The translations under genes were made by a program, and so were the position numbers. From a virus: a stretch of DNA of 64,000 nucleotides. The notes under the pieces were generated by a model that was given only the letters and a program-made list of their open reading frames with translations, was not told the DNA's origin and did no database searches. Positions 31,726-39,808 of this stretch are shown one piece after another. The stretch is taken from positions 1-64,000 of the IMG/VR virus record IMGVR_UViG_3300029998_000013; one strand, given 5' to 3'. Each line of letters opens with the position of its first letter. The stretch's first letter is position 1.

Positions 31726-31814
31726 ATAAGGTTCAGAATTCAACACTGGAAAACTAATTAAATTTATTCCAGGTCTTAGCGTTTACGCAAGTAAGAATAA
31801 AAACAAAGCCTTAT
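31726..31814 (+). other. Structured spacer closed by ATAAGGTT/AAGCCTTAT
   Basis: Inner hairpins CTGGAA/TTCCAG and CTTAGCG/CGC..TAAG give a three-way-junction outline about the size of a tRNA, without a usable anticodon loop. Confidence 0.4.
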
Positions 31815-31820
31815 CTCCAT

Positions 31821-31895
31821 GGTGTTTATAGTGTTAGCGGATAGCACGGAAGTTTGTGGAGCTTTTAGGTACAGTTCGAATCTGTATAGACACCC
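31821..31895 (+). tRNA. tRNA-His(GUG)
   Basis: Acceptor GGTGTTT/AGACACC, loop TTGTGGA, and C at the discriminator position as expected for His. Confidence 0.88.
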
Positions 31896-31911
31896 AATTA
31901 ATTAAAAAAAT

Positions 31912-32526
31912 ATGGCATATATTTATTGTATTACAAATCAAATTAATCAAAAGAAATATGTAGGTAAATCTACTAGTTGTATTGAACAAAGATGAGCTGA
32001 GCATTGTAGAGATGCAAGAAAAGAAAGATGTGAGAAAAGACCTCTATATAATGCTATACAAAAATATGGAGTTGAAAGTTTTCAAATTGAACTATTAGGG
32101 AAATATTCTGAAATAGATTTAGATTTCTATGAAAATTATTGAATTTGTGAACTAGATACATATAAAAATGGTTATAATGCCACTTTAGGAGGAGACGGAG
32201 CTATATTATTTGATTATAAATTAATTGTAGATACTTATAATCAAACAAAATGTACTCGAAGGACTTCAGAAATAATTGGCTGCTGTCTTGATACTATAAG
32301 AAAAGTATTAACTTTATATAATATAAATTTTAATACTAAAGAAGTAGTTCAATTAAATGGAGAAATTATTATTAATTCATTTAAATCTATTACAGAAGCT
32401 TCTGAATGAATTTTTAATGAGGGCATATCTAAAGCTGCTTTAAGAAGCATATCTTCAAAAATTAGTGCAAATTGTAAAGGAAAAACAAAGTCAGCATTTA
32501 AAGATGAGTGAAGATATTTGGATTAA
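31912..32526 (+). CDS. GIY-YIG homing endonuclease with four in-frame TGA codons
   Basis: 204 aa if TGA is Trp. The nuclease domain begins MAYIYCITNQINQKKYVGKS, continues with IEQR-[TGA]-AEH and YENY-[TGA]-ICEL, then YKNGYNATLGGDGA. The C-terminal NUMOD-type part has TEASE-[TGA]-IF and KDE-[TGA]-RYLD before TAA. TGA lies at 31993, 32140, 32407 and 32509. All four positions are Trp in GIY-YIG/NUMOD relatives, and no TGG occurs in the gene. Under the standard code it is broken into pieces. Confidence 0.8.
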
Positions 32527-32688
32527 TCCCATTAATCACCCAGTGTGCCAAGTAAAGCCTCTTATTGAGAAATACAATAACGTAACTTGTCTAGATAGTC
32601 TTAGTATGGTGCACCAACTAAGTAACAACGCTCTAGAAAACAAACAGGCTCAAGGGAGGTCTTTAGTGGTGAAAGCCATTCCCTACTA

Positions 32689-32762
32689 CGGGGATATAGT
32701 TCATCGGCTAGAACGTTTGACTGTTAATCAAAGAAGAGTGGTTCGATTCCATTTATCCCCGC
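32689..32762 (+). tRNA. tRNA-Asn(GUU)
   Basis: Acceptor CGGGGAT/ATCCCCG and anticodon arm TTTGA-CTGTTAA-TCAAA. Confidence 0.9.
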
Positions 32763-32770
32763 AAATAAAT

Positions 32771-32842
32771 TGTCCTATAGTGTAGTGGTAACTACGTCAG
32801 TTTTTGGAGCTGAAATCCTAGGTTCGAATCCTGGTGGGACAA
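32771..32842 (+). tRNA. tRNA-Gln(UUG)
   Basis: Acceptor TGTCCTA/TGGGACA (U1-A72 as in Gln) and anticodon arm TCAGT-TTTTGGA-GCTGA. Confidence 0.9.
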
Positions 32843-32859
32843 CATTTAAAACAAATAAT

Positions 32860-33126
32860 ATGAAAGCAAAGTTTAAAGTTGGTGATAAAGTCATTATTAA
32901 AACTCTAGATTCTCAATATGGTAAGCAGAAAATGGCTGGAGAAATTGGACACATTGGAATAGTAAATTCGGTCTTTTTAGATACTTCGGATTCATCAATA
33001 CATTGGTATCGTATGACTCCGACTGCTCCAGGACTCTGTTGGCCAGAGGATTGTTTGGAACTTGTTGAACCAGAACTTTCTACTTTTGAAGAATTAAGAA
33101 AAACTTCAGATATTACGTTTGTGTAA
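32860..33126 (+). CDS. Small SH3-like/KOW-type hypothetical protein
   Basis: 88 aa. KFKVGDKVIIKTLDSQYGKQ and GEIGHIGIVNSVFL resemble small SH3-like barrels found in many phage and plasmid proteins. WPEDCLELVEPE near the end is also typical. Function unknown. Confidence 0.6.
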   Translation: MKAKFKVGDKVIIKTLDSQYGKQKMAGEIGHIGIVNSVFLDTSDSSIHWYRMTPTAPGLCWPEDCLELVEPELSTFEELRKTSDITFV

Positions 33127-33340
33127 TTTCTATCTATGCCATTCTAGAGGGGTGTAGGTCATTTACTCTTTGAGGATTATAAGGGCGGTTGTTCCGATAA
33201 TGCATCAGTTTTTGTTAGCTTTTGTGATTAAAACAAGCTAAATATTGGGAGAACCTAGTTCTTCTGAACAAATGATAACTGCACTATGTCAGTTTATCTA
33301 AAGAATAGGAGACAGGTGTTTTCGGACACCTGTTCTTTAA
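33127..33340 (+). other. Non-coding spacer with terminator
   Basis: About 210 bases without a gene. The 3' end is a strong terminator (ACAGGTGT/ACACCTGT, 33312-33338). The upstream part may be a leader or small RNA; no clear family was seen. Confidence 0.4.
33312..33338 (+). terminator. Intrinsic terminator before tRNA-Leu(UAA)
   Basis: ACAGGTGT pairs with ACACCTGT around TTTCGG, followed by TCTTT. Confidence 0.7.
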
Positions 33341-33344
33341 AAAT

Positions 33345-33430
33345 GCCCATGTGGTGAAATCGGTAAACACAGCAGACTTAAAATCTGCCGATCAGTAATG
33401 GTCTTAGGGGTTCAAGTCCCCTTTTGGGTA
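33345..33430 (+). tRNA. tRNA-Leu(UAA)
   Basis: Anticodon arm GCAGA-CTTAAAA-TCTGC, long variable arm, T arm AGGGG-TTCAAGT-CCCCT. Confidence 0.88.
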
Positions 33431-33434
33431 CAGT

Positions 33435-33510
33435 AGGGATAAGCAAATATAAAGTAAATTTATTAAGATGCTTACGGGGGTTAGTGTTTAGTCGCTTATC
33501 CCTATTTTTT
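33435..33510 (+). terminator. Long stem with U run between tRNA-Leu and tRNA-Asp
   Basis: AGGGATAAGC (33435-33444) pairs with GCTTATCCCT (33494-33503), followed by ATTTTTT. The 49-base loop is longer than in ordinary terminators. Confidence 0.5.
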
Positions 33511-33584
33511 GGTGCGTTAGTTCAGTTGGTTAGAATGCTTGCCTGTCACGCAAGTGGTCACGGGTTCGAGCCCCGTACGCACCG
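33511..33584 (+). tRNA. tRNA-Asp(GUC)
   Basis: Acceptor GGTGCGT/ACGCACC, anticodon arm CTTGC-CTGTCAC-GCAAG, discriminator G. Last tRNA of the array. Confidence 0.93.
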
Positions 33585-33587
33585 CGA

Positions 33588-33614
33588 GGGAGTCCATATT
33601 GGGCTCCCTTTTTT
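33588..33614 (+). terminator. Intrinsic terminator at the end of the tRNA array
   Basis: GGGAGTCC (33588-33595) pairs with GGGCTCCC (33601-33608), followed by six T. Confidence 0.8.
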
Positions 33615-33644
33615 ATTAATTATTTTTTTTTAAATCACAGAGTT

Positions 33645-34040
33645 ATGATTACATCTAAGCATTTGTTGTCGCTGAAAGATTTCCAAACAGTACTCGTAGA
33701 GTACCTTCGTAAAAAGGACAAATTTGTTCCTTACATCAAAGAAACTGAAATGGGACTCGTTCCTGAAATTGCCTACATGAAAGGCCAAATTTACGGTATT
33801 GTTGTTTCAATTGGCCCAGGTCTTATTGGCTGGGCACTATGTGACCGAAAGGACACATTTAGTAAAGAATATGGTATTCACCTGGCTTTACAACGCGCTC
33901 GCATTGCTACAAGTCTTTCCCTTCGTGAAAGACGCCGTTTCTACAGCAAAATTCCCACTTCCTTAGGCGAATTGTTCGATAAAATGGACGATCGCTCTGA
34001 AAAGTATTTCAAAATTGACGACGATTCTTCAGACGAATAA
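33645..34040 (+). CDS. Hypothetical protein
   Basis: 131 aa. A central hydrophobic GIVVSIGPGLIGWALC segment and a basic RARIATSLSLRERRRFY stretch are visible, followed by an acidic tail (KIDDDSSDE). First gene after the tRNA array terminator. Family unknown. Confidence 0.6.
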   Translation: MITSKHLLSLKDFQTVLVEYLRKKDKFVPYIKETEMGLVPEIAYMKGQIYGIVVSIGPGLIGWALCDRKDTFSKEYGIHLALQRARIATSLSLRERRRFYSKIPTSLGELFDKMDDRSEKYFKIDDDSSDE

Positions 34041-34043
34041 ATT

Positions 34044-34376
34044 ATGCTGACTATCAAAGACAAAGAGTTTGAGATGGTACAAGTAAAGGGCACTCCATTT
34101 TTTAATCTAAGCATTTTAACTCCTATCAATCTTGGTAAAGAGAATGAAAGGATGGAAATGAAATTACTAGGTTATGGATTGCCCTTTGAAACCTGTCTAC
34201 AAACTATGGTAAGTATCAAACTTAGTCATAAGGAAGATACATGTACCGTGCTAGAATACATAAGTTTGTATAAAGCCACTGTAGAAGAGATATCAAAGCT
34301 AATTTCAGAAGAGGAAACACAACCTATCGAACCTGGCCTTACCGACACAGAACATGAAAACACTCACGATTGTTAG
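34044..34376 (+). CDS. Hypothetical protein
   Basis: 110 aa, mixed alpha/beta, acidic C-terminus. Three-base gap after the previous gene, and its end overlaps the next gene by 23 bases. No family is recognised. Confidence 0.6.
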   Translation: MLTIKDKEFEMVQVKGTPFFNLSILTPINLGKENERMEMKLLGYGLPFETCLQTMVSIKLSHKEDTCTVLEYISLYKATVEEISKLISEEETQPIEPGLTDTEHENTHDC

Positions 34377-34605
34377 ATCTATTGAACATGCCACATTAGT
34401 TGATTGTGGCTCAGTCCTTCTTAGAAAAGGGACAATTCTTGTAAAAAACAATGATAGTATTATTGGATTCATTATGTATAATGAAAGAGATGATACTTGG
34501 GAAATGTTTCTTAATGGAGAATTTGTAACTTCAACTGATGAATTTATCGAATTTTTTGAGCCGGAATATGCTCAATACACTTACCAATTATCTATTCAAA
34601 ATTAA
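34354..34605 (+). CDS. Hypothetical protein
   Basis: 83 aa, beta-rich (GSVLLRKGTILVKNNDSIIG), with an acidic end. Overlaps the previous gene. Its pattern of IIGFIMYNERDDTWEMFLNG resembles VVGFVYHDVDDDYWIMETRD at 41647, so the two may be paralogues. Confidence 0.6.
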   Translation: MKTLTIVRSIEHATLVDCGSVLLRKGTILVKNNDSIIGFIMYNERDDTWEMFLNGEFVTSTDEFIEFFEPEYAQYTYQLSIQN

Positions 34606-34610
34606 AAATT

Positions 34611-34967
34611 ATGGCTATTAAATTATCCACACAACAAGTAGAAGCTCTTAGAAATAAGATCTATCAGGAACTTCATGCAGCAGTTGCTGCGCACAATGAA
34701 GCTGTTAAAGAATCAGCAGCGTATAAAGAATTTGAATTCCAAGATCCAGATTGTATTGCGTTAGTCAAAATGTCGCAAAGACGTCCGGAAGTTAAGGTAC
34801 GTGATTTTGAATCTTTAATTCAAGATATCAAAATCGCAACTTTTGCATCACAGTTTAAAACATATCCTCAGAACTATGACATTCAAAATGCCATTATTTT
34901 AGCTACTATTGATGCAGCTGACCTAACGACATTAATTGAGGCTGTAACTGCTCAATTTAAGAAATAA
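34611..34967 (+). CDS. Hypothetical helical protein
   Basis: 118 aa, strongly helical and Ala-rich (QELHAAVAAHNEAVKESAAY). Its stop codon overlaps the next start. No family is recognised. Confidence 0.6.
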   Translation: MAIKLSTQQVEALRNKIYQELHAAVAAHNEAVKESAAYKEFEFQDPDCIALVKMSQRRPEVKVRDFESLIQDIKIATFASQFKTYPQNYDIQNAIILATIDAADLTTLIEAVTAQFKK

Positions 34968-35251
34968 TGTCTATAGTAGTCGGCAAAATTGAGGAGTATG
35001 ATGTACTCTATATTCCTGAGAAGGATGTCTTGTTTTGCAAGAATACTACTGTTTCTTATGATTTGCTTAAAGCTGCATTAATTGACAGAAAATTTGATCG
35101 AACTCAACTAAAAGCAGACCTTGTGTTGTCTGTTGATTCCGAAATAGTAACCTTAGGTTGCTTAAACACAAACTTAGAAAACTGCGAAAGTATTTACCAA
35201 ACCATAAAAAAGATTAAGAATGGCACAAGATTTAGTAAAAAGTCGGATTAA
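34967..35251 (+). CDS. Hypothetical protein
   Basis: 94 aa: VLYIPEKDVLFCKNTTVSYD and an alpha/beta layout. Overlaps the downstream AAA+ ATPase gene by 32 bases, so it is probably co-translated with it. Confidence 0.55.
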   Translation: MSIVVGKIEEYDVLYIPEKDVLFCKNTTVSYDLLKAALIDRKFDRTQLKADLVLSVDSEIVTLGCLNTNLENCESIYQTIKKIKNGTRFSKKSD

Positions 35252-36623
35252 CAAGTACGACCAACAAATGAAACAAAAGCTGGTTGAGCTGGGTAATAGT
35301 AAGAAGTCTTACAACAATATCCTGCAGTACCTGAACGATGAGATCCAGAAATCAACCAAAATGAGTACCTTTAACTATAGCATCCTTTGTTTTAAGAACG
35401 ATGGTGTTTATCAGTTAAACAAAGCCATTGAAGAGGTCTATGGAGTTTCTCAAGGTAAAGGTGCTGAACAACCATCTGGTGGTGAAGGAAAGCTGGAAAC
35501 AGTTGATGTCATCTTAGCTGATGGTACACGTTTGAAAGTTCCTTATGGAACAATTGCTCTTCCGGAAGCTGGTGATGGCGCTTGCATCAAGATTCAGTAT
35601 CATAATGAAAAGCATTTATTGCTTATCTCTGGACAATGTCAATTTCGTTTTGCCTCTATGATTGATGAAATCGTGGAAAAGACAAAAGAATTACTTTCCA
35701 GCAACTCTGTGTACAAGAATCAAGCAATTGAATTGACTGCTGATTGTCAACCAAAGATCATGGATGTAACAGCAATTGACAAAGAATTCATGGTTCTCTC
35801 CGATAGAACTGAATATGAACTTCAACCTCTTCGTGCTCGTCTATTGAATTCAGCAATGTGTATTTCCAAAGGCATCTCATTGAAATATGGTTGTTTGATG
35901 GAAGGCCCTTATGGCACTGGTAAAACTCTTCTGGCTTTTAAGCTAGCGAAGGATGCCGTTGATCATAACTGGATCTTTATGTATTTGAAGAATCCGGAAT
36001 TATTGGCTGAAACATTGCGTCTTGCCAAGGTAATTGACAAGAATGGCAATGGTGTTGTTATCTTCGTTGAAGATATTGACCAAGTAACCAGAGGTAACAG
36101 AAATACTGCTATGCAGGATATTCTTAATACTCTGGATGGTGGGGATTCCAAGCAGATGAATGTAATTTCTCTGTTCACCACAAATCATATTGAACTGATT
36201 GAGCCTACTTTCCTGAGAGGGAAACGTATTGGTTCAATTATCTCTCTTGGTTTCTTGGATAAGAAGACTGCTCAAAAGTTCATTGAATTTGCTTTCCAAA
36301 AGGATGGCTATACAATTAACCCACAGGGTATGGAAAAGGTTTATGACCTCATTGAACAGAGCGATATCGCTCCAGCCTTTATGGCTGAAATTACGGAATC
36401 TGTGAAATCTCACATGATCCTAAGTGAAAGCAATGAAGTACAATCTGACTATATCATGAACAGTGTTCAAGCATATTTGCGTCAGGTAGATCTTTCTCGT
36501 AAGAAAGATATGTCTGAAACAAATGATATGAAGCTAGTTGCTTCATTAAAAGCTGCTGTCATCGAAGAATTTCGTGACGAGATGAGAGGTTTGTTGAAAG
36601 ACATTAAGACTCTTGTTGAATAG
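35220..36623 (+). CDS. AAA+ ATPase of CDC48/FtsH type
   Basis: 467 aa. An N-terminal region of about 200 residues (unknown) precedes an AAA module: Walker A MEGPYGTGKTLL near residue 225, Walker B GVVIFVEDIDQV near 280, SRH-like segment FTTNHIELIEPTFLRGKR with an arginine-finger candidate. CDC48/FtsH-type ATPases unfold or remodel proteins. No protease domain is attached, but ClpP is encoded 2.3 kb downstream. A clear terminator follows. Confidence 0.8.
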   Translation: MAQDLVKSRINKYDQQMKQKLVELGNSKKSYNNILQYLNDEIQKSTKMSTFNYSILCFKNDGVYQLNKAIEEVYGVSQGKGAEQPSGGEGKLETVDVILADGTRLKVPYGTIALPEAGDGACIKIQYHNEKHLLLISGQCQFRFASMIDEIVEKTKELLSSNSVYKNQAIELTADCQPKIMDVTAIDKEFMVLSDRTEYELQPLRARLLNSAMCISKGISLKYGCLMEGPYGTGKTLLAFKLAKDAVDHNWIFMYLKNPELLAETLRLAKVIDKNGNGVVIFVEDIDQVTRGNRNTAMQDILNTLDGGDSKQMNVISLFTTNHIELIEPTFLRGKRIGSIISLGFLDKKTAQKFIEFAFQKDGYTINPQGMEKVYDLIEQSDIAPAFMAEITESVKSHMILSESNEVQSDYIMNSVQAYLRQVDLSRKKDMSETNDMKLVASLKAAVIEEFRDEMRGLLKDIKTLVE

Positions 36624-36627
36624 TAGC

Positions 36628-36662
36628 ATAGGGAGAGCCTTTATGGTTCTCCCTATTTTTTT
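36628..36662 (+). terminator. Intrinsic terminator after the AAA+ ATPase
   Basis: ATAGGGAGAGCC (36628-36639) pairs with GGTTCTCCCTAT (36645-36656), then a T run. Confidence 0.85.
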
Positions 36663-36680
36663 AACATTTAAATTTAATCT

Positions 36681-36995
36681 ATGATTATTGAGGAAGCAGA
36701 TTTCAAGATTGTACAAGATGGCAATAGCTATACTCTATATTGTCTTAAATCTAAAAAAGAATTAGAAACTAACTCAACAGATAAATTTAAAATTGGTGGA
36801 TATTATACAACATTTGATGGAGCATTAAAAGGTGCTGCAACATTTAGAAAGAGTAAGAAGTATCCTGGAAAAGAATTATCTACAACGCTTACAGCTTCTT
36901 TAAAAGAATATAAGCAAAGTAAAGAAACTTTCAAAACCTTAGTGAGTAAGGTTTATCAACCTATTTTTGAACTAAAAGATAAATTGAAATTATGA
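36681..36995 (+). CDS. Hypothetical protein
   Basis: 104 aa: EADFKIVQDGNSYTLYCLKS and KIGGYYTTFDGALKGAATFR. A small alpha/beta fold seen often in phages (the G.Y.TF..AL pattern), function unknown. ATGA overlap with the next gene. Confidence 0.6.
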   Translation: MIIEEADFKIVQDGNSYTLYCLKSKKELETNSTDKFKIGGYYTTFDGALKGAATFRKSKKYPGKELSTTLTASLKEYKQSKETFKTLVSKVYQPIFELKDKLKL

Positions 36996-37201
36996 CTATT
37001 ACTACTGAATTTTCAGTTCCTGACTCTGTTTTTGTTCTAAATGGACAAGTTCGCCAAGGCGAAGTTGCAGAAGTTAAAGTTTCTTCATCAGCTAATAAAC
37101 AAATCGTTACTTATATGGTAAAGATTGGAGAAAATGATTATGCTCTTGTTGATGAGAATCGTATTGGTAAAACAAAAGAAGAATTATTGAAAAAATTATG
37201 A
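36992..37201 (+). CDS. Hypothetical small protein
   Basis: 69 aa, beta-rich: FSVPDSVFVLNGQVRQGEVA and ENDYALVDENRIGKTKEELL. Coupled by ATGA on both sides. Function unknown. Confidence 0.6.
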   Translation: MTITTEFSVPDSVFVLNGQVRQGEVAEVKVSSSANKQIVTYMVKIGENDYALVDENRIGKTKEELLKKL

Positions 37202-37914
37202 GTAAAGTAAGAATCTGCGCAATCAGTGATATGCATGGAATTTTACCTGAAAATATTGAACCTTGTGATATTTTATTTATTGGTGGGGATATTAGTCCAT
37301 TTGACATACAGTTAAATATGTTAGCTATGCGAGAATGGATCACTACGACCTTCGCATACTGGATTAATAGTCTACCAGTAGATAAAGTATACCTAGTACC
37401 TGGAAATCATGATTTCTATTTTCAAGGACTAGCGAGATATAAGTTACTCGAGTTTTTACAAAGTACTCACTTTAAAGTGTGTGTTTTAGAAAATGAATCG
37501 GCTTTATATAGATGTGAGGATGGGTCCAGGATAAGTATCTTTGGAACACCTTATTGTCATATATTTGGTAGATGGGCTTATATGAGGGCGCCTGATTATT
37601 TAAAAGAGGCTTTTTCTGAAATTCCTGAAGAAGTGGATATTATTCTAGCACATGATGCACCTTTTAATGTAGGTGGACAAGATGTTATGACTGAATTACC
37701 ACGACATAGAGAACAACCTGGGCATATTGGCAACCCGGAACTAGCTGAGAGGCTGGGCCAAATAAAATATAAATGGTTAATACATGGCCATATTCATAGC
37801 TCTGAACATATTCCAGAAGAATTCAATGGGGGTTTAGTAGTAAACGTAAGTTTAATGAATGAAGAATGTAGCGATCTTATTTACGAACCTTTTTATTTCG
37901 AATTTGAGACATGA
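37198..37914 (+). CDS. Calcineurin-like metallophosphoesterase
   Basis: 238 aa. Metal-site motifs in order: ISDMHG, LFIGGDIS, LVPGNHDFY, LAHDAP, and LIHGHIHSS. These are the five blocks of the family (D.H, GD, GNHD, H, GH.H). Phosphoesterases of this kind act on nucleic acids, cyclic nucleotides or proteins; the substrate is not evident. A second member follows directly. Confidence 0.85.
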   Translation: MSKVRICAISDMHGILPENIEPCDILFIGGDISPFDIQLNMLAMREWITTTFAYWINSLPVDKVYLVPGNHDFYFQGLARYKLLEFLQSTHFKVCVLENESALYRCEDGSRISIFGTPYCHIFGRWAYMRAPDYLKEAFSEIPEEVDIILAHDAPFNVGGQDVMTELPRHREQPGHIGNPELAERLGQIKYKWLIHGHIHSSEHIPEEFNGGLVVNVSLMNEECSDLIYEPFYFEFET

Positions 37915-37932
37915 AACACATTAATTTTATAA

Positions 37933-38529
37933 ATGATGAATAGGACTTGGATAATGAGCGATACTCATTATGGACATATAAACATCTGTTATGGTACCTC
38001 TCGTTGGAAAGATAAAGAAGTATCATGTCATCGCTTTAACACTGTTGAAGAGATGAATGATGCCATTGTAAAATCTATCAATGATGTAGTAGATCAAACA
38101 GATATAATCTATTTCTTAGGAGATTGGTCTATGTCTGGTGTTGAGAACATCTATAAATTTTTCTCACGCTTAATTTGCAAGAATATTTTCTTTGTTCCTG
38201 GAAATCATGATGAGCATATAATTAAAAATCATCTAAGTTTGGGCATAGCTCCAGAAGATATGTTTCATATTCTTCCAGAGTTATATACTTTGTATTATCG
38301 TGGTTATAAATTTATTTTATCTCATTATCCTATTGAACAGTGGAAAGATATGGGTAAGGGAGCTATTCATTTACATGGGCATACGCATCATGTTCTTGAT
38401 AAGTCAGTAGATAATACTAAATACAAACGAATGGATGTTGGGTGGAAACCTACTGGTCCATGGCTTCTTGATGATATCATTGAAATAATGGATAAACGGG
38501 AAGTTAAACAACATTGTGAGAATGATTGA
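37933..38529 (+). CDS. Calcineurin-like metallophosphoesterase
   Basis: 198 aa. MSDTHYGHINI, YFLGDWSM, FVPGNHDEH, LSHYPIEQW and LHGHTHHV cover the metal sites. Closest in shape to phage and bacterial phosphoesterases of the YfcE/DNA-repair kind. Its TGA stop lies inside the RNase HI gene; reading through would add 28 out-of-frame codons, so TGA stops here. Confidence 0.85.
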   Translation: MMNRTWIMSDTHYGHINICYGTSRWKDKEVSCHRFNTVEEMNDAIVKSINDVVDQTDIIYFLGDWSMSGVENIYKFFSRLICKNIFFVPGNHDEHIIKNHLSLGIAPEDMFHILPELYTLYYRGYKFILSHYPIEQWKDMGKGAIHLHGHTHHVLDKSVDNTKYKRMDVGWKPTGPWLLDDIIEIMDKREVKQHCEND

Positions 38530-38917
38530 AATTTATGCTGATGGTGCTTATTCTTCTTCGAGAGATCGAGGAGGATGGGCATTTGTTGTAGTAAAGGATG
38601 GAGTTAAAATACATTCAACTTTTTATCCGATAGATAGTACCACAAATAATAGGATGGAAATACAAGCAGCAATTGAAGCCTGTGCTTGGGCTAAGTTAAA
38701 TGGATATAGTGATATAACTGTTTATACTGACTCTATGTATGTCATTGGGACAATGACATTAAATTGGAAACGCAAGAAAAACCATGATCTTTGGGCTCTA
38801 TTAGACCCTTTGGCAAATGAGCTTAATATTACATGGACACATGTAAGAGGCCATAGTGGAGATAAATATAACGAATTATGTGATGCACTAGCTGTATCCG
38901 CAACTCACGCAAATTAA
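38522..38917 (+). CDS. rnhA: Ribonuclease HI
   Basis: 131 aa. The catalytic set is visible: Asp in EIYADGAYS, Glu in NNRMEIQAA, Asp in VYTDSMYVIG, and Asp near the end in ELCDALA, with the HVRGHSGDKYNE loop. It removes RNA from RNA-DNA hybrids such as replication primers. It overlaps the phosphoesterase gene; ATG 38522 is preferred over GTG 38516. Confidence 0.9.
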   Translation: MIEIYADGAYSSSRDRGGWAFVVVKDGVKIHSTFYPIDSTTNNRMEIQAAIEACAWAKLNGYSDITVYTDSMYVIGTMTLNWKRKKNHDLWALLDPLANELNITWTHVRGHSGDKYNELCDALAVSATHAN

Positions 38918-38922
38918 ACCTT

Positions 38923-39483
38923 ATGATAAGAACCATTGTAGAAGAAAGAACTAAGAATGTAGCCGTAATGGATGTCTTCTCTAAATTAATTCAGGAACGA
39001 ATTATATTTATTGATGAGGAGATAGACTCAGAATTAGCTAACGGTGTTATTGCCCAAATGATTTATTTAGATTCCGTAGATAGTAAGAAACCAATTAATG
39101 TTTATATTAATACTCCAGGTGGTAGTGTATACGATGGATTAGCAATATATGATATTAGTAGACTAATTAAAGCACCAATTCGTACTGTTAGTATGGGATT
39201 AGTTGCATCTATGGGAATTATTTTAATGCTTATGGGGACAGAAAGATGTGCAACAAAAAATTGTGCATTTATGATTCATCAGCCATCGACTATGGCATAT
39301 GGTCCAGCAGCAGATATTGAAATTACTGCTAAGATGATTATTTCATTGAAGGAAAAAATGTTTCAGATAATCTCTGAACATACTGGACAACCGGCTGATA
39401 AAATTAAAACTGATGCGGAGCGTGATTATTGGCTAAGTGTTGATGAGGCTAAAGAGTATGGACTTATAACAAAGATTCTATAA
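38923..39483 (+). CDS. clpP: ClpP-type serine protease
   Basis: 186 aa, full length for ClpP. The catalytic Ser lies in GLVASMGII, His in FMIHQPS, and Asp in AERDYWLS. NTPGGSVYDGLAIYD is the conserved handle region. ClpP forms a barrel peptidase that works with an unfolding ATPase. Tailed-phage ClpP is often a prohead protease, but no structural gene is nearby. Here it could act with a host Clp ATPase on tmRNA-tagged products. Confidence 0.88.
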   Translation: MIRTIVEERTKNVAVMDVFSKLIQERIIFIDEEIDSELANGVIAQMIYLDSVDSKKPINVYINTPGGSVYDGLAIYDISRLIKAPIRTVSMGLVASMGIILMLMGTERCATKNCAFMIHQPSTMAYGPAADIEITAKMIISLKEKMFQIISEHTGQPADKIKTDAERDYWLSVDEAKEYGLITKIL

Positions 39484-39484
39484 A

Positions 39485-39808
39485 ATGGCCACAGCATTAC
39501 CAGAATACACTACATATATAAAGAATGGACAAACTGTATTGGTTGATTCATCTCATCTATTTGTGTATCAAACCTGCGTTTATGCTTTTTACAAAGGATA
39601 CTTTTCTCTTTGTAATTCACAGTTTTATTCTTGTCATAAAGAAATCCAAGGAGTTGTGGGCTCCTTTTTTAAAACACCACATATCCAGATTTGCTCAGAG
39701 CTGTTCGCAGCTCCAGAAAAATGGTTAATAGATAATGAGTATGTGATATACTCACGACCTGAAAAGATAAGCAAAGTTAAACACAACATTGAAGGTAATG
39801 ACGGATAG
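39485..39808 (+). CDS. Hypothetical protein
   Basis: 107 aa, with FYKGYFSLCNSQFYSCHKEI and a Pro/Lys tail. It follows clpP by one base and overlaps the ferritin gene. Family unknown. Confidence 0.6.
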   Translation: MATALPEYTTYIKNGQTVLVDSSHLFVYQTCVYAFYKGYFSLCNSQFYSCHKEIQGVVGSFFKTPHIQICSELFAAPEKWLIDNEYVIYSRPEKISKVKHNIEGNDG

